Source: Alligator mississippiensis
Lineage: Eukaryota; Chordata; Crocodylia; Alligatoridae
Assembly (NCBI RefSeq): GCF_030867095.1
Contig: NC_081824.1
Location: 347,546,203 to 347,610,202, forward strand
Direction of reading: 5' to 3'
DNA length: 64,000 bases
The position numbers and the translations under genes were made by a program. This document shows, piece after piece, positions 1-11,689 of the stretch (positions within the stretch are counted from its first letter, which is position 1; the number at the start of each line of letters is the position of its first letter). Under the pieces are notes generated by a model, which saw nothing but the letters and a program-made list of their open reading frames with translations, made no database searches and had not been told where the DNA came from.

Positions 1-185
1 TCTGGGGGTGTGTGTATGCAGGTATCTGTTCTGTGTGTGTGTTTGCGTGTGTGTTTCTGGTTCTCTGTTTGCATGCATGTGGTTGTGTGCATGTACATGC
101 GCATGCGTCTGGTTCTCTGCGTGCCTCTGGTTTTCTTTCTCTCTTTTTCTTTTTTCTTTCTCTTTTCTCTCTTTTCTCTCATCAC
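1..185. repeat. TG-rich then CT-rich low-complexity tract
   Basis: The first ~115 bases are imperfect TG repeats interrupted by TC and CA, followed by ~65 bases of TTTCT/CTCT. Reading frames through it only give Cys/Val or Ser/Phe/Leu runs, so it is not coding. Confidence 0.85.
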
Positions 186-1640
186 AACATGCTTAAGAAA
201 AAAAGAATATACATCAACAAAGGTAGTATATGGCACTTTTTTTATTGTCATGAGGTTTAAATTTTTTAGAAAACCTGGTATTTACTGTAAAAAAAAAAAA
301 AATTATGATTATTAACTATATCAATATGTAGTTCCTGTACCTCCTGTCCCACTTGTTTTTCTGGCATGCCAGCATTCCAGCACCTTGTAAGGTAGATGTT
401 GCGGGGGGTTTGGCACTCCAGCCAAAAACATTGCCTACCCCTGGCATAGAATTAAACAAATGTACAAGGTCACGGTCTGAATGAATGTCTCTAACTTAAC
501 AGGCTAAGGTACATTAGGTTTTGCACCTAATAATGACTTCTTAGTGTTCCTTCTTTTTATTTTGCTTTGGCGGTGGTAGAGGGAATGGAGTTGTGCTGGT
601 TTAGGACCTAAACTTTGTACCGTTGTAGCTTTCAGTCACTGGAAGTGCAGTGTCTGTCTTTTTGTCTTTTTCATAAATTATCTGTCTTTGTCACCAACTC
701 ATCCCAATCATAACAAAATTGCCTACGTTTGGAATTAATGAAGAGTAATTGTAACAACTGATTGTGGAGAGTCAATTATATTATGGTTAAGCCCTTCCCT
801 ACCCTAAAGAGCATAAATAAAAGTATTAATTCATTAATTATTAAATAAAAGTATGAGTGAAGACATTGGGGGTAGTATATGAAAATGATGGGAGGATATT
901 GGTTAGCATGATAGGCAATGAGCTCAATTCTTCAGTAGCCCAGCTTTATAGACATTTTGATGAGAGTTTAAGGAGTAATTTGAAGGAAAATAATAAAGTT
1001 GCTTTGACATCAGTTAGGATGATAGGACTATTTAAACTACTGCAATATTTAAAAGAGCTTAAAGAAAACATGAGAGAAACTTTTCACCTTGGCTTCATAG
1101 CAGAAAGATATGGATGCGTATAGGAAGCTATTTGTTTGGATAGAGCAAGGAGATAGAGTTGTGGAACGGGATGATCGTGCTTGTGTGTGGGTTATAGATT
1201 TTAAGGCCAGATAGGATTACTAGATCATCTGTTCTAAAAGATACTTACCTGTCCAATCCTCTTTATTTGCATTGTGAAGTATATATAAATGGCTATTTAT
1301 CTAATAATCTGAATAGTAATTCATTATATCCAAACAAACTCTGACTCAACTCCCCGCTCCACCCTCAGCAAAAAAAGATGTAGCCGCATGTCTGTACACT
1401 GTTTAGTTAATACCATGCACCGAGGTTTCTTTTGTTTTGTTAACACATTACAATAATAGATGTAGCCTTTAACCCTGGAAGTAAACCCGGATGGAGGAGT
1501 TTAGGGTAGGAAAATTTCAAGATGCTCCTGACAACATTTTTCTGTATTCTCTCTTCGGCTTCAGTATTGGCTTCTAGAGAAATTAGCCAAATGAATTTAA
1601 AATAGCTGTGGTAGTCCAGGCAGCGTCTTGTACCTCAACA
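186..1640. other. Non-genic AT-rich stretch
   Basis: No recognisable gene. It holds a 14-base A run near 290-303 and a short hAT-like terminus at about 431-443 (TTGCCTACCCCTG), whose partner end I could not find upstream. An 88-codon frame at 857-1123 has no recognisable motif and no supporting splice or promoter signal. Confidence 0.6.
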
Positions 1641-1647
1641 CTAGTCT

Positions 1648-2036
1648 TGGGTATAGTACTGGAGTGTTCAACCCATGGCCTGAGAGTCAGATCCAGCCTG
1701 CTGCGCTGCCATGCAATCTGCAGGGCTTTCTGCAGATCCATTCCCCTGCTGCCAAATTTCCAGACCCGTGGAGAGCCCTAGGCCCTCCACACTGCTCCTG
1801 ATCCTAGCATGCAGGGACAGATGGGGGCAATGCTAGGCCCCAGGGCCCAATCCCAACATGCAGGAGGGCTGTAAGGTGGAGGTGCTGGGCTCCCAGGACC
1901 CAATCTCTGCATATGGGGCAGGGAAGTGATGGTGCCAGGCCCCTGGGGTCCAGTGCTGGTGTGTGGAGCTTGATTCAGCTCACAAACAGGCCCCACATCA
2001 CTTATCTGGCTCATGGGGCCAAAAAGTTGAGCATCA
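1648..2036. mobile_element. hAT-like non-autonomous element (probable)
   Basis: A GC-rich block of about 390 bp. Near its left end is a GTGTTCAACCC-type terminus, and its right end reads GTTGAGCATC, roughly the inverted form (the GAGTGTTCAAC / GATGCTCAAC pair). The 9-mer CACTAGTCT occurs just outside both ends (1639-1647 and 2036-2044), which would suit an hAT-type 8-bp target duplication. However, the terminal repeats do not begin exactly at that motif, so the borders are uncertain. No transposase is seen. Confidence 0.5.
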
Positions 2037-2174
2037 CTAGTCTAGGACATTCCTCTGTTTCCTTGGAACTATACTGGTACAGCAACTCCTGTCTAGCTAT
2101 TTACAGAGCATTGCCTTCCAGCCTTTGAAAATAGGTTATTTATGTCTTATGACTCTTGCAGGGGAGAGATGTTG

Positions 2175-4100
2175 CATAGATTCATAGATGTAGGGTCAGA
2201 AGGGACCTTGTAGATCTTCTAGTCTGACCCCCTGCCCCGGGCTGGAGAGAGAGCTTGGCTCAAATGACTCCAGCCAGGTAAATGTCAAGCCTCCTCTTAA
2301 AGACTCCCAGGGTAGGAGCCATCATCACTTCCCTTGGAAGTTGGTTCCAGACCCTAGCCACCCTGACTGTGAAGTGTAGTGCCTTCTAATATCTAGTCTA
2401 AACCTACTCTCTAGCAATTTATGGCCGTTATTCCTTATTTCTCTGGGAGGCGCTCGGAGGAACAAGGTCTCTCCCAAACCCCACTGGTCCCCCCTAGTAA
2501 GTTTAGAGATGGCCACCAGGTCCCCCTTCAGCCTTCTCTTGCGAAGGCTGAACAGGTTCAGGTCCCGTAGCCTCTCCTCGTAGGGTCTGCCTTGCTGTCC
2601 CTAGATCATGTGAGTGGCCCTCCTTTGGACCCTCTCAATACTGTCCACATCCCTCCTGAAGTGTGGCGTCCAGAACTGGACGCAGTATTCTAGCTGCGGC
2701 CTGACCAGTGTCACATAGAGGGGGAGGATCACTTCCTTGGTTCTGCTTGTGATGCATCTGTGGATGCAGGACAAGGTATGGTTAGCCCTACTAACCATGT
2801 CCTCTCATTGTCGGCCCATGTTCATCTTGGAGTCAATAATGACTCCAAGATCTCTTTCTGCTACCATGCTTTCGAGAAGGGAGTTCCCCAGCCTATAGGT
2901 TCCTACTGCCCAAATGCAGCACCCTGCACTTGTCAGTATTGAATCCCATCCTGTTCTCATTTGCCCACCCCTGTAACCTGTCCAGGTCCTGCTGTAATCT
3001 GTCCTTCCCTTCTAGCATGCCTACCTCACCCCAAATCTTGTTGTTGTCTGCGAATTTAAACAGGCTGCTCTTCACCCCATCGTCCAAGTCGCTAATAAAG
3101 AAATTGAACAGTGTGGGCCCAAGGACCAAGCCCTGGGGGACCCCACTGCCCACTTCCCTCCAGGTCAAAAATGACCCATCCACCACCACTCTGAGTATGA
3201 CCACCTCAGCCAATTTGCAATCCATCTGACTGTGTAGGCATCAATGCCACAGTCACCTAGCTTTTTTAATGAGAATGGGGTGGGAGGCAGTGTCAAAGGC
3301 CTTCCTGAAGTCCAGAAAGACTACATCCACCGTGACACCTGCGTCCAATGATTTTGTGACCTGATCATAGGAGACAATCAGGTTGGTCTGACAGGACCTG
3401 CCCCTAACGAAACCATGCCGGTTGCCCTTGAACGTCATCCCTGCTGCTGACCCATCACAGATGTGCTCCTTGATAATCTTCTCAAGGAGCTTCCCCAGGA
3501 TTGAAGTAAGAGTAACGGGCATATAGTTGCCCGGGTCCTCCCCCTTCCCTTTTTTAAAGATGGGGACCGCATTGGTCCTCTTCCAGTTGTCCGGCACCTG
3601 GCCAGAGCACCACAAGTGCTCGTAAAGCTGTGCCAGAGGCCCCGCAATAACCCCTGCCAATTCCCTCAACAGCCTGGTGTGGAGAGCATCTGGCCCTGCT
3701 GATTTGAACACGTCCAGCCCCTCCAGAAGTTCTCTAACCCAGTCCTCCCTGACCCTAGGCTTGGTGGAGTTTCTCCCCAGTCCGTCCTGACTCTCAGTAG
3801 GGGAGTCCCTGCACAAGAAAATAGAGGCGAAGAAATTGTTAAAGAGGTCTGCTTTCTCCTCTGGTGCAACCACCGGATTGCCTAGCGTATCCTGCAGGGA
3901 CCCCACATTCCCCGGGGCCTTCTTCATTCTCCCTATGTATTTAAAAAAGGACTTCTTGTTATCCTTGTTGCTAGCAGATAATTCCGTATCTGCCTTAGCT
4001 TTCCTAACAGCCCCACTAGAGACCCGAGCAGTGGAGGTATACTCCTCTTTGGTGATAGCCCCTGCCTTCCACTGGGTGTACGCTTCCTTTTTTGGCAATC
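2175..4100 (-). mobile_element. CR1 LINE, 5'-truncated, minus strand
   Basis: A non-LTR retrotransposon remnant. Its 3' end, at the low coordinate, carries the CATAGATTCATAGATG motif followed by GGGTCAGAAGGGACC. Going up, the minus strand reads the 3' domain (QLEYCVQFW, RVQRRATHMI at 2601-2798), then the reverse-transcriptase core (FVRGRSCQTNL, VFLDFRKAFDT and GVPQG, 2893-4098). It stops just upstream of KKEAYTQW at about 4097. The endonuclease and ORF1 are absent, as expected from 5' truncation during target-primed reverse transcription. Stops and frameshifts separate at least four frames, so it is inactive. Confidence 0.93.
2893..4098 (-). pseudogene. CR1 ORF2 reverse-transcriptase remnant
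   Basis: Two minus-strand frames carry the CR1 RT. The 281-residue frame at 4098-3253 holds the thumb-proximal linker (DNKKSFFKYIG), the fingers (PIFKKGKGEDPGNY) and the palm segment with FLDFRKAFDT. After a frame change, 3225-2893 holds the strand with SGVPQG and the catalytic loop. That loop reads FADN (about 3040-3062) where active CR1 enzymes have F-A-D-D, so one metal-binding aspartate is lost. Downstream fragments at 2798-2601 and 2516-2325 continue the C-terminal part. The copy cannot make a working enzyme. Confidence 0.9.
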
Positions 4101-5091
4101 AGGCATGAAAGCCTCTCCCTTCCTTTTCTTGTAGGGCAGGGGAGATGTACACATTGATCTTTAGGATGATTGGGTCCTCTTAAGACTAACAGCTCCATAT
4201 AGTAGAAAAGAAATGATACAGCTTTGGAAGAACCACTGCACATGCAGTCTTCATTCAAATGTTGATTACTTTTTGCAGAGTTAACTCTTGTCAGTTTCAG
4301 TGATTACTTTTAACAGTCAAATAAATGTCTTGTAACTGACACATGTAATTGCTGTATAATCCAAAAATGTTGGTGATTTTATGAACTCTGAGAGACAGCG
4401 TGAGTTAAATGAAATTCTTTGTTCATTGGAGTTTAAGGATTTCCTCTATGAATGTATTGTTCTAGCTCGGAGGGCTATAAGGCCGGAGAAACATGTAGCG
4501 AAGCAAAATGATGGATCAACAAGATAAGCCACTCCTGCACAAACATCCGAGGGGAGACGGTTACAAGACAGTGGAGGAAAGTCTTAATTTTGAGTATCTC
4601 CAGCAAAAAAACAAAGCTTTATTTTGCCATACGGGAACTCGAGTTGAAAAAAACACTACATAATTTTTAAAATTCCTTTGTGTGGATATATATCACTTGT
4701 TGTGATGTATCAAGGGGGGATGGGCTGACAGGGGAAGAGAGCACCTGTAGAAGAGTCTGAAAAAGTAAGGTGTGTTCCCTCAGCCCAAGAGTGGCAAGCC
4801 TAAAAATGGTAAGTCCATTTTCTCTTAAGTAATTTTGTTCTGAATAAATTGTGCTTTGGTGATCACTGATCAGTAACCAAACAGCCTTTTCCCAGTAGCG
4901 TCATTGCCTGGGAGAGGACAGAAGTGGTGTCTGTGCCACAATCAGTCCTGTTGTAATATCACAATTGACACATGAGACTACAGCCCCCACCATGATGGGT
5001 GGGAGAGCTGTGTAATACTATCCCCACACTTGACAGGACCAGGACAATTCTGAAGTAGTTAGCTTTGGAATTTGGATAGTAATGTCTAGAA
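4101..5091. other. Non-genic stretch
   Basis: I see no gene, RNA gene or clear repeat here. Base composition is moderately AT-rich and there are no frames with recognisable motifs. Confidence 0.6.
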
Positions 5092-5661
5092 CAGAACTGT
5101 CCAGCCTCTGGATGGCAGGGTATGCCACATGGATCACAGACTTCTGGGATCTCCTGCTGCTTAGGCAACCAGGCTCTCCTCCATGGCACATGCTGCCTCC
5201 ATGGCTTAACTGTCCTTTGCCCCATGTGCAGCTTGGACAGCCTGACTCTTCACATGCAACCCAGCTCCTCCACTGCTGTGCATGCATTCTGGGCAGCTTG
5301 ATTCTTCCCTACCATGCATTCAACCTGGCATCTCTCCACTGCATGTGCAGCCCAGGCAGCCTGGTTTCCACCTCTCTGTGCAGATAGCCCATGCAGCACA
5401 GGCCTATTCCTGGTCACGCATTCACAGTTCCGAATGCAGCTTGGATTTCCAGCACTTGTGCCTCTTAGCTCCACTCTGCACTTCCTGCCACAGGAGTGGA
5501 GGTAGGAAGCAGAAGCCATAGGTGGGTGAGGGACCCTGGACACAGGCCACCTAAACTGCCAGGGTGGTGGGGGCAGCAGCACCCTAGGAGGAGCCTAGGA
5601 GCCATGTGCTAACCCTTTGGGAGCTGCATTTGGCCTGTGGGCCCCAAGATGGGCAGCTCTT
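5092..5661. mobile_element. hAT-like non-autonomous element with internal tandem repeats
   Basis: The ends are CAGAACTGTCCAGC and, at the right, GGGCAGCTCTTG, an imperfect inverted pair. The flanks read GTCTAGAA (5084-5091) and GTCTAAAG (5662-5669), 6 of 8 bases identical, consistent with an old 8-bp hAT target duplication. The interior is GC-rich and made of degenerate repeats around GCATGCA-CAGCTTGGAC-type units. The frames inside it are artefacts of this composition. No transposase is present. Confidence 0.65.
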
Positions 5662-5975
5662 GTCTAAAGCACTGTATGGTCAATACAAGATGAAACCTGT
5701 TATTCATTTACCTACTTCTCTTTCATACAACTCTGTAGTTCACATCTCAGATTTGACCTGCTTAAAACAGCACAAGTCCAGATACATTTCAAAGTTAGTT
5801 CAAATTAGAAACAGCCGGAGACACGTATAAAACACCATTTATTAATGAACACTTTCTAGAGATGGAGCAATGTAAAGGCTGGTGGTTAGTGATGCATGAA
5901 ATAGTTTATTTATAAGTTCATTTCCAACTATGGGCCAAATCTTGCTCCATCCACAGCTTGACTAATGGTGATTAG

Positions 5976-7077
5976 CAGGGACCCTGGTTTTCCTGTTCTA
6001 AAAATCACAATTTCTCTAATCAAAAATAGCGAATTCTCTGATTAACCCCTCCCCCAAATCCACGATTAAAATGAAACGCTACTATATATACATATAGGTA
6101 TCAGTTGAATGTAATGTTTTATTGATATATTTAATTTTTTTAAGTAATTTGAAAGCCCACCAGTGCCTCAATCACCATAGTAAAATCAATTCTAAATACC
6201 TGTAATTTTTGGTGTTTGATTTTGGGTTTTTTATCATGGGAAATAAGAGCTCTCCCTGCTTTGTTTGCTCGCCAGGATGCGGATCCAACTGCAACTGTTC
6301 CCCCCCCCCCCCCCCCCCCCCCACTGCTTTGAGCCCCACACTGCTGTGATGAGGTGCCCCCTGCCTGTACAGCAGCAGCAGGTGTGGGGTTGTGCCCCCT
6401 GCTGTTGCCGGGTTGGTAGGGGGCACCTCACTATGGCAGTGCAGGGCTAGTGGCGGCAGCATCAAGCTTCCCTGCTCTGCCCTACCATGCTGGGTCCCAC
6501 TTGTTGGGCCATGGAAGCCCCAGGGGGAGAGCAGCAGGGTGGGGAGCCTGAGTCTGTAGTGGGCAGCCCATCGTGCCCTGTGCACAAATCATGTGCCCCC
6601 CATGCCTCCCCAGGGAGTGTGTGCAGCTGCAGGGAGCCAGTTCCCCAGACCAGCCACCTGTGGCCCTGTCTCACTTCCTGCCTGGACCCTGCAGCCACAC
6701 ATGGCCCTGGGCCTCAACCCCCTGCCTGGGCAGCAGCCCCATCCCCAGTCCTGCCCAACTCCCTCCCTCCCTCCCTCACTATGTGGGTCTCAGTTCCCAC
6801 TGCCACCCGGATTTATCTGCAGAAGCTGCTCTCCAGGCTGCCTGATGGCCTCTGTCTGACTGCCCTCCATGCTGTATGGTGCCTGATTGCCCTCTTCCTG
6901 ATCCCTCCAGTCTCTTGCAGGCTGGAACCCTTCTGCATTAACCAGCATTTTTTTTTCCTTTAAAGGAGAAAATCTGGGTTTTTCTCCTTAAGAAAGAGAA
7001 AATCCAGGTTTTTAAAATGAGAAAAATCTGGGTTTTACAATGTTTTTTCCATCACGAACAGGAAACCCAGATCCCTG
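5976..7077. mobile_element. hAT-type non-autonomous element, 1.1 kb, perfect 8-bp TSD
   Basis: The element begins CAGGGACCCTGG and ends with GATCCCTG. The inverted repeat continues inward (TTTTCCTGTTC at the left, GAACAGGAAACCC at the right). GTGATTAG flanks it on both sides without mismatch (5968-5975 and 7078-7085). The left ~240 bases are AT-rich. The middle holds a run of 23 C bases at 6300-6322 followed by GC-rich sequence. The right arm repeats an AAAATCTGGGTTTTT-like motif three times. No transposase frame is present, so it would have been moved in trans. Confidence 0.9.
6300..6322. repeat. Homopolymer of 23 C
   Basis: An uninterrupted C run inside the hAT-type element, followed by CAGCAG-rich sequence. 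It is prone to length error in sequencing and to slippage. Confidence 0.95.
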
Positions 7078-7257
7078 GTGATTAGCTGAAGTAGTATATG
7101 AAGGATACAGCCCAAAAGGTTGCAGTAGCATTTTCTAATTATACCCAGGAGTTCTGACTAATGAATTTGCCTAGACTCCTGTGACACTTTCCTCTGGTTT
7201 ATTTGCCCTTTCCAGTCCCTCTTTGTAGGCAAGTTGCAAAGGTTGCCAGAGCATGAT

Positions 7258-7645
7258 ACTTCACAGTGGGCGTGCACTGTTACTGCATAGTAATAAAAAA
7301 TTACTGTGCAGTACGGGCACACATCTACATGTGTGCACTCATACTGCACAGTAACTATGGTCACTTATGCTGACAAGAGTAAATTTGCTACTTGCATGAT
7401 GATGTAGGTAGCAAATTTACTCCCGAGTAGTTACTGTACAGCAAGGCATGTATAGATGCCATACTGCACAGTAACCCTGCTTGTGTGGACTGATTTGGGA
7501 GTGACTTTACTTCCAAGTTGATGCATACACAGTGTTACTGCTCTGTAACACCTACATGTGTAGGCACCAGTCTAAAAACTGTTTACTGCACAGTAAATTA
7601 CTGCAGAGTAAGTTACTGCACAGTAAATGCACATGTTGACATGCC
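7258..7645. mobile_element. Palindrome-rich MITE built on TTACTGCACAGTAA
   Basis: About 390 bases contain roughly nine exact or near copies of the self-complementary 14-mer TTACTGCACAGTAA. It is exact at 7583-7596 and 7613-7626, with variants around 7280, 7302, 7352, 7431, 7470, 7531 and 7597. Between them lie CTACATGTGTGCAC-type motifs. The two outer segments are roughly inverted (GTGCACTGTTACTGC... against ...CAGTAAATGCAC). Related termini recur near 38078 and 49746. I read it as a foldback DNA element; the exact ends are uncertain. Confidence 0.6.
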
Positions 7646-9045
7646 TAGTATGCAGGAAAGATGGTGACCACTGTTTAGGCTCGCCATGCCTAGTCTCTAT
7701 CTCTCTGCTACATGCAAGACATTACAAAGCCTTTATTTTGCCTGGCCTCTATCAAAAATACAGCAAGGGCAGAAGAACAGTGGATCAGATTATGGCTTCC
7801 TTCTTCAGGAAAGAAAAGCTATAGAAAGTTCTCATTTTGAAACATCCTAAGATAAAAACGGCATTGTATGGTTTAACACTGTTCCTTCCAGAGGTAAAAG
7901 AGGGATTTCTTGTTTACAGAAATCCATTTTGAACAGAATCCAACTCAAAATAACATTTATTTAAAAAAATTAAAATAACATTTATTTAAAAAATACACCA
8001 ACTTTTGTTCAGCATCTAGTGTTTGAGATTATTACTTCTGTTTTGTTTTTAAGAAAAGGTGCTATATTATATGGAAGAGCCATAGCAATTTTGGCAATGG
8101 TTATACACCATGAAAATAGTTTACTGAGAGCATTAAAAATAGCAGGTACTGCTGGCAGAATAATATGAGTTGGTCTACACAATTTGCTTTCTGAAATCCA
8201 TTAGGTTCAGAATAATAAGTAAAGAAACATGTTTTCAGCATTTAGCCTACAGAAGTCTGTAACATATTTATAATTCTCCAAGTTGCACTGGGTTAGTAGG
8301 AGCTGAGCTCTTCTGGAGTACTAAACTGGCAAAGAAGGATTGGTTAGGAGTGTCAGCTCTTTCCCTATTATGTGTTTTTTGCCCATGTGAGACATGAGGC
8401 AGATTTTGAAAGCTGAGCTGGAGGGTATCAGACCTTGAGGTAGACCAAGACAAAGATGGGAAGATAATTTAAAAAACTGATTTGCAAGGGATAGGCAAAG
8501 ATGCATAAGATGGAAGGAGATTGCACAAGATAAGAAGTAATGGAAGGCTTTAGTTAAGATGCTTATAGACTCTTGTGGCCTGTGAGACCAAAGAGAGAGA
8601 GAGAGAGGTCATCTTTATATCACAATATCAATTTTAACAATTTTCTTGGTATACTTTTGAGGTTACCTGTCTGCCTCGAGATAGCACATTACATTCTACA
8701 TACACTGTTTCCCCTTCTGCTGAATCACCCAAGATACTGGTACAAAATTAATGTACTTTACAAAATAAATGTGGAAACAGGCTGCATGAATTCATGTTTT
8801 CTCAGAAGATCACAAGGTTGGAAGTCTTTTTAGTGTAATTTGGCCTCTACTGAAGTTCCTTTCACTGGGTTTAGGTAGCATCCTGTTGAGCCAGTTATCC
8901 CATATTCCAGGCAGTCCACAGACCTTCCATGCACCAGCAGTGGAAAAGGAATTTGGCTTGCTGACAGCTTCCTCATTGAGGCGATAAATATACTGTCTAA
9001 ATTGAATTTTTTTTCCCTAGTCTTTCTTAATGGATTATTTAAAGT
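7646..9045. other. Non-genic AT-rich stretch
   Basis: No gene is recognised. A ~27-base unit (AATAACATTTATTTAAAAAA) is repeated in tandem at about 7949-7997, and a short GA run lies at 8589-8607. Otherwise there is no structure that I can support. Confidence 0.6.
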
Positions 9046-9245
9046 GGGGTGGCCAACCTGTGGCATTCATGTCACAAGTGATATGAGCAACTTCTGTTTG
9101 GGGCTTATGGCAGGTTGGGGAGGAGGCAGAATCACTGTGGCAGATTGGGCAGGGAGCAGAAAACAGAGCTGCAGTTTGGCAGGGGAAAAGGTTCAGAGTA
9201 GCACTTAGGGAAGGTGCAGGCTTAATTTGTGGCACGCCTGCAGGC
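9046..9245. mobile_element. Left part of an hAT-like element split by later insertions
   Basis: It starts AAGTGGGGTGGCCAACCTGTGGC. The inverted counterpart lies 6.8 kb away at 15978-16003, where the plus strand reads GGCCAGAGGTTGAGCACCACT. Apart from one extra G, the two termini correspond (AGTGG-G-TGGCCAACCTGTGGC against AGTGG-TGCTCAACCTCTGGC). The CR1 fragment begins right after 9245. A clean 8-bp target duplication is not visible. Confidence 0.55.
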
Positions 9246-10530
9246 TTTAAACTAGGCTTGTCAGGGGAAGGCGAAGAAGAGGAAGCCTTGGACCACTAAA
9301 CCAAATGTCACCCACAAGAACAGCCCAGCCTAGACCGATGATGAGCAGAACGAATACCCAGGTAAGCAACAGGGGCCTGGGTAGTACTGAGATTAGGGGG
9401 GCAGTGCATGCATCTTCAGGAGGCCTCAAATGCCTCTACACTAATGCTTGTAGTATGGGGAACAAGCAGAAGCAACTTACCCTCCTGCTAGCTAACACCA
9501 ACCCAGACATAGTTGGGGCTTACCGAAATGTGGTGGGACCCAACGCACGACTGGGCGGTGAGTATCAAGGGCTATAGGCTGTACAGGACAGGGAGGAAAG
9601 GTAGGGGTGTGGCGCTCTACGTCAAGGAGAAATACACATCCTCAATGAGTAGCACTGGGTCAGAGGAGGGGCACACTAAAGTGTTCTGGGTTAGAATATA
9701 AGGAAGTTGAGGGGAAAGGGACTTAAAGGTGGGGGTCTACTACAGACCACCCAACCAAAGGGAAGAGCTAGACCGGGAATTAAGTCAGCCCATGGAGGCA
9801 GTTAGGTCAAAGAATGTGGTCATCATGGGTGACCTAAACTTTCCAGACAGCTGCTGGGAAGAGCAGTCAACCAGGTCTGACTGCTCACGTAGGTTCCTAG
9901 CCAAGATACAGGACCTCCATCTAACCCAGGAGGTGCACAGCCCCACCAAGGGAGACGCCTTGTTGGATCCAGTCCTGGCCACGGGAGATGACCTGGTGAG
10001 GGGTCTGCAGGTGTTCGACCACCTGGGCAACAGCGATCATCGCCTGCTGGAATTCATCAAGCGCAAGGTGGCAAAGGCCTGCAGCAAGGCAGCAGCCCTG
10101 GCCTTCAGGAGGGTGGACTTCAATGAGGTAAGGAGAATAGTCGGGGAGACACTGAGGTTCTGGAGGGGAGGGGAGTCGGGTGTCCGAGAAGAGTGGTTGT
10201 TCCTTAAGGAGACGATCCTCCAAGCCCAAAGGGAGGTAATTCCAACATGGATCAAAGGGGGCAAGAGGGCGCAAAAGCCCCCGTAGCTCACCAAAAGCAT
10301 CCGGGAACGTCTCCTAGCTAAAAAGGAGGTGTACACCCAATGGAAGGGAGGGGCCATCACCAGGGAGGACTATACCTCTGTTGCTCAGGGCTGTAGTGGG
10401 GCGGTCAGGAAGGCCAAGGCAGAGATGGAACTGGAACTAGCAACCCAGATCAAGGACAACAAGAAGTCCTTTTTTAAATACATAGTGGGTAAAAAGAAGG
10501 TACTGGGTATCGTGGGGCTTCCCTCCTTCA
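9246..10530 (+). mobile_element. CR1 LINE 5' fragment (endonuclease part), plus strand
   Basis: Plus-strand frames read the CR1 ORF2 start (YTNACSMGNKQ), an EN segment with MGLTEMWWD (9513), then 9729-10286 with GDLNFPD and SDHRLLEF, the conserved catalytic patches of the APE-type endonuclease. The linker follows (DNKKSFFKYIV). Two frameshifts break it. Homology stops at about 10520-10540, before any RT, where retroviral pol sequence begins. No CR1 3' tail of this copy is found after the provirus, so its 3' half was lost. Confidence 0.9.
9305..10286 (+). pseudogene. CR1 ORF2 endonuclease remnant
   Basis: Three overlapping frames (9305-9577, 9513-9701, 9729-10286) together carry an APE-like endonuclease that would nick target DNA for CR1 insertion. 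The motifs GDLNFPD and SDH, which hold metal-binding and catalytic residues in this family, look intact in the longest frame (185 codons). The last frame ends at a stop after KGGKRAQKPP. Frameshifts and the missing RT make the copy dead. It is closely similar to the fragment at 21556-22290. Confidence 0.88.
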
Positions 10531-10544
10531 ACAAGGTATCTAGG

Positions 10545-11689
10545 TCCCCACTTCTAGTCCTTGTAATACTCCAATTCTGCCAGTTAAGAAACCAGGCAAA
10601 ACTACCTGTTGCTTTGTGCAAGACCTGCGAACTGTTAATTCTGTTGTTTTACCTATTTTTCCTGTAGTACCTAATCCAGCTACCATTCTTTCTTGCATTC
10701 CACTGAAAGCTTGTTTCTTTACTGTTGTAGACTTGTGCTCTGCTTTTTTTCAATTCCTATTCATCCAGATAGTCAGTTTTTGTTTGCGTTTACTTATGAA
10801 AGCTTACAATATACTTGGACTAGACTCCCACAAGGGTATACAGAGTCCCTTTCTATCTTTTCACAAATTTTGACGAAAGATTTAGATGACATTCAGTTCA
10901 AAAAACCATTCTGTCCTTATCCAGTATGTCGATGATCTTTTGCTTGCCTCACCTTACTTTGAAGCCTGTAAAATTGATTCTCTGCACCTTTTGACCTGTC
11001 TTGCTCTAGAAAGCCATAAAGCTTCTAAAGAAAAACTTCAGCTCTGATTACCAAAGGTTCATTATTTAGGCTATGATATTTCCATTGGTGAACGTCACCT
11101 TTCAACTGCACGAATTGAAACAATTCTCAAAATCCCTTAGCCCACAACTGTCTCTCAAATGCGCACCTTCTTAGGCATAGTCGGATATTGCTGCCAATGG
11201 ACTTTGGGCTATGCCTCAATTGTAAAACCCTTGCAAAATCTTACCTTAAAGGACACCCCTGAACCTTTGCAGTGGTCTCCAGAAGCCGAAAATGCCTTTT
11301 CTGTCATTAAAGCTGCCTTTTCGCAGGCACCCACACTGGGACTTCCTGATTATTCAAAGCCTTTTACACTCTTTTGTCATGAAAAAGATGGCTTTGCTCT
11401 AGGGGTACTTACTCAATCCCATGGAGATAAACATCGTCCTATTGCCTACTATAGTACAGCCTTAGATCCTGTAGCAACTGGGTTTCCACCATGCCTTTGG
11501 GCAGTTGCTGCTGCTGCTATTCTTGTAGAAACATCTGCAAATATTGTTTTAGCCTCGCCCTTAACTGTTGCCGTACCCCACTCAGTGACTGCACTTCTTT
11601 TAAAAACCAAAACCCAGCACCTTTCAAATGCTCGTTTAACTAAATATGAAACTCTACTACTTTCTGTGGCCCACATTACTTTAATGTAA
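10545..11689 (+). pseudogene. ERV pol: reverse-transcriptase remnant
   Basis: Frames at 10616-10935 and 11159-11689 plus connecting sequence carry the retroviral RT. Visible pieces are an LPVKKPG-like start, VQDLR, the VVDL strand, LPQG, and the YVDD catalytic box at 10925-10936. The connection domain follows (FLGIVGY, SKPFTLFCHE, at 11159-11689). Several in-frame stops and frameshifts, including those around 10790 and 11046, break it. It ends at about 11686, where a CR1 begins, and pol resumes after 12510. Confidence 0.9.

Noticed and set aside
1..185. Short frames rich in Cys, Val, Phe and Ser
   Set aside because: Simple TG and TC repeats.
857..1123. 88-codon plus-strand frame in AT-rich DNA
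   Set aside because: No recognisable motif, no splice or promoter context, and length within chance for 64 kb of vertebrate DNA.
6172..6963. Frames of 137 and 158 codons
   Set aside because: They are open only because of GC-rich composition and the C23 run inside the hAT-type element.
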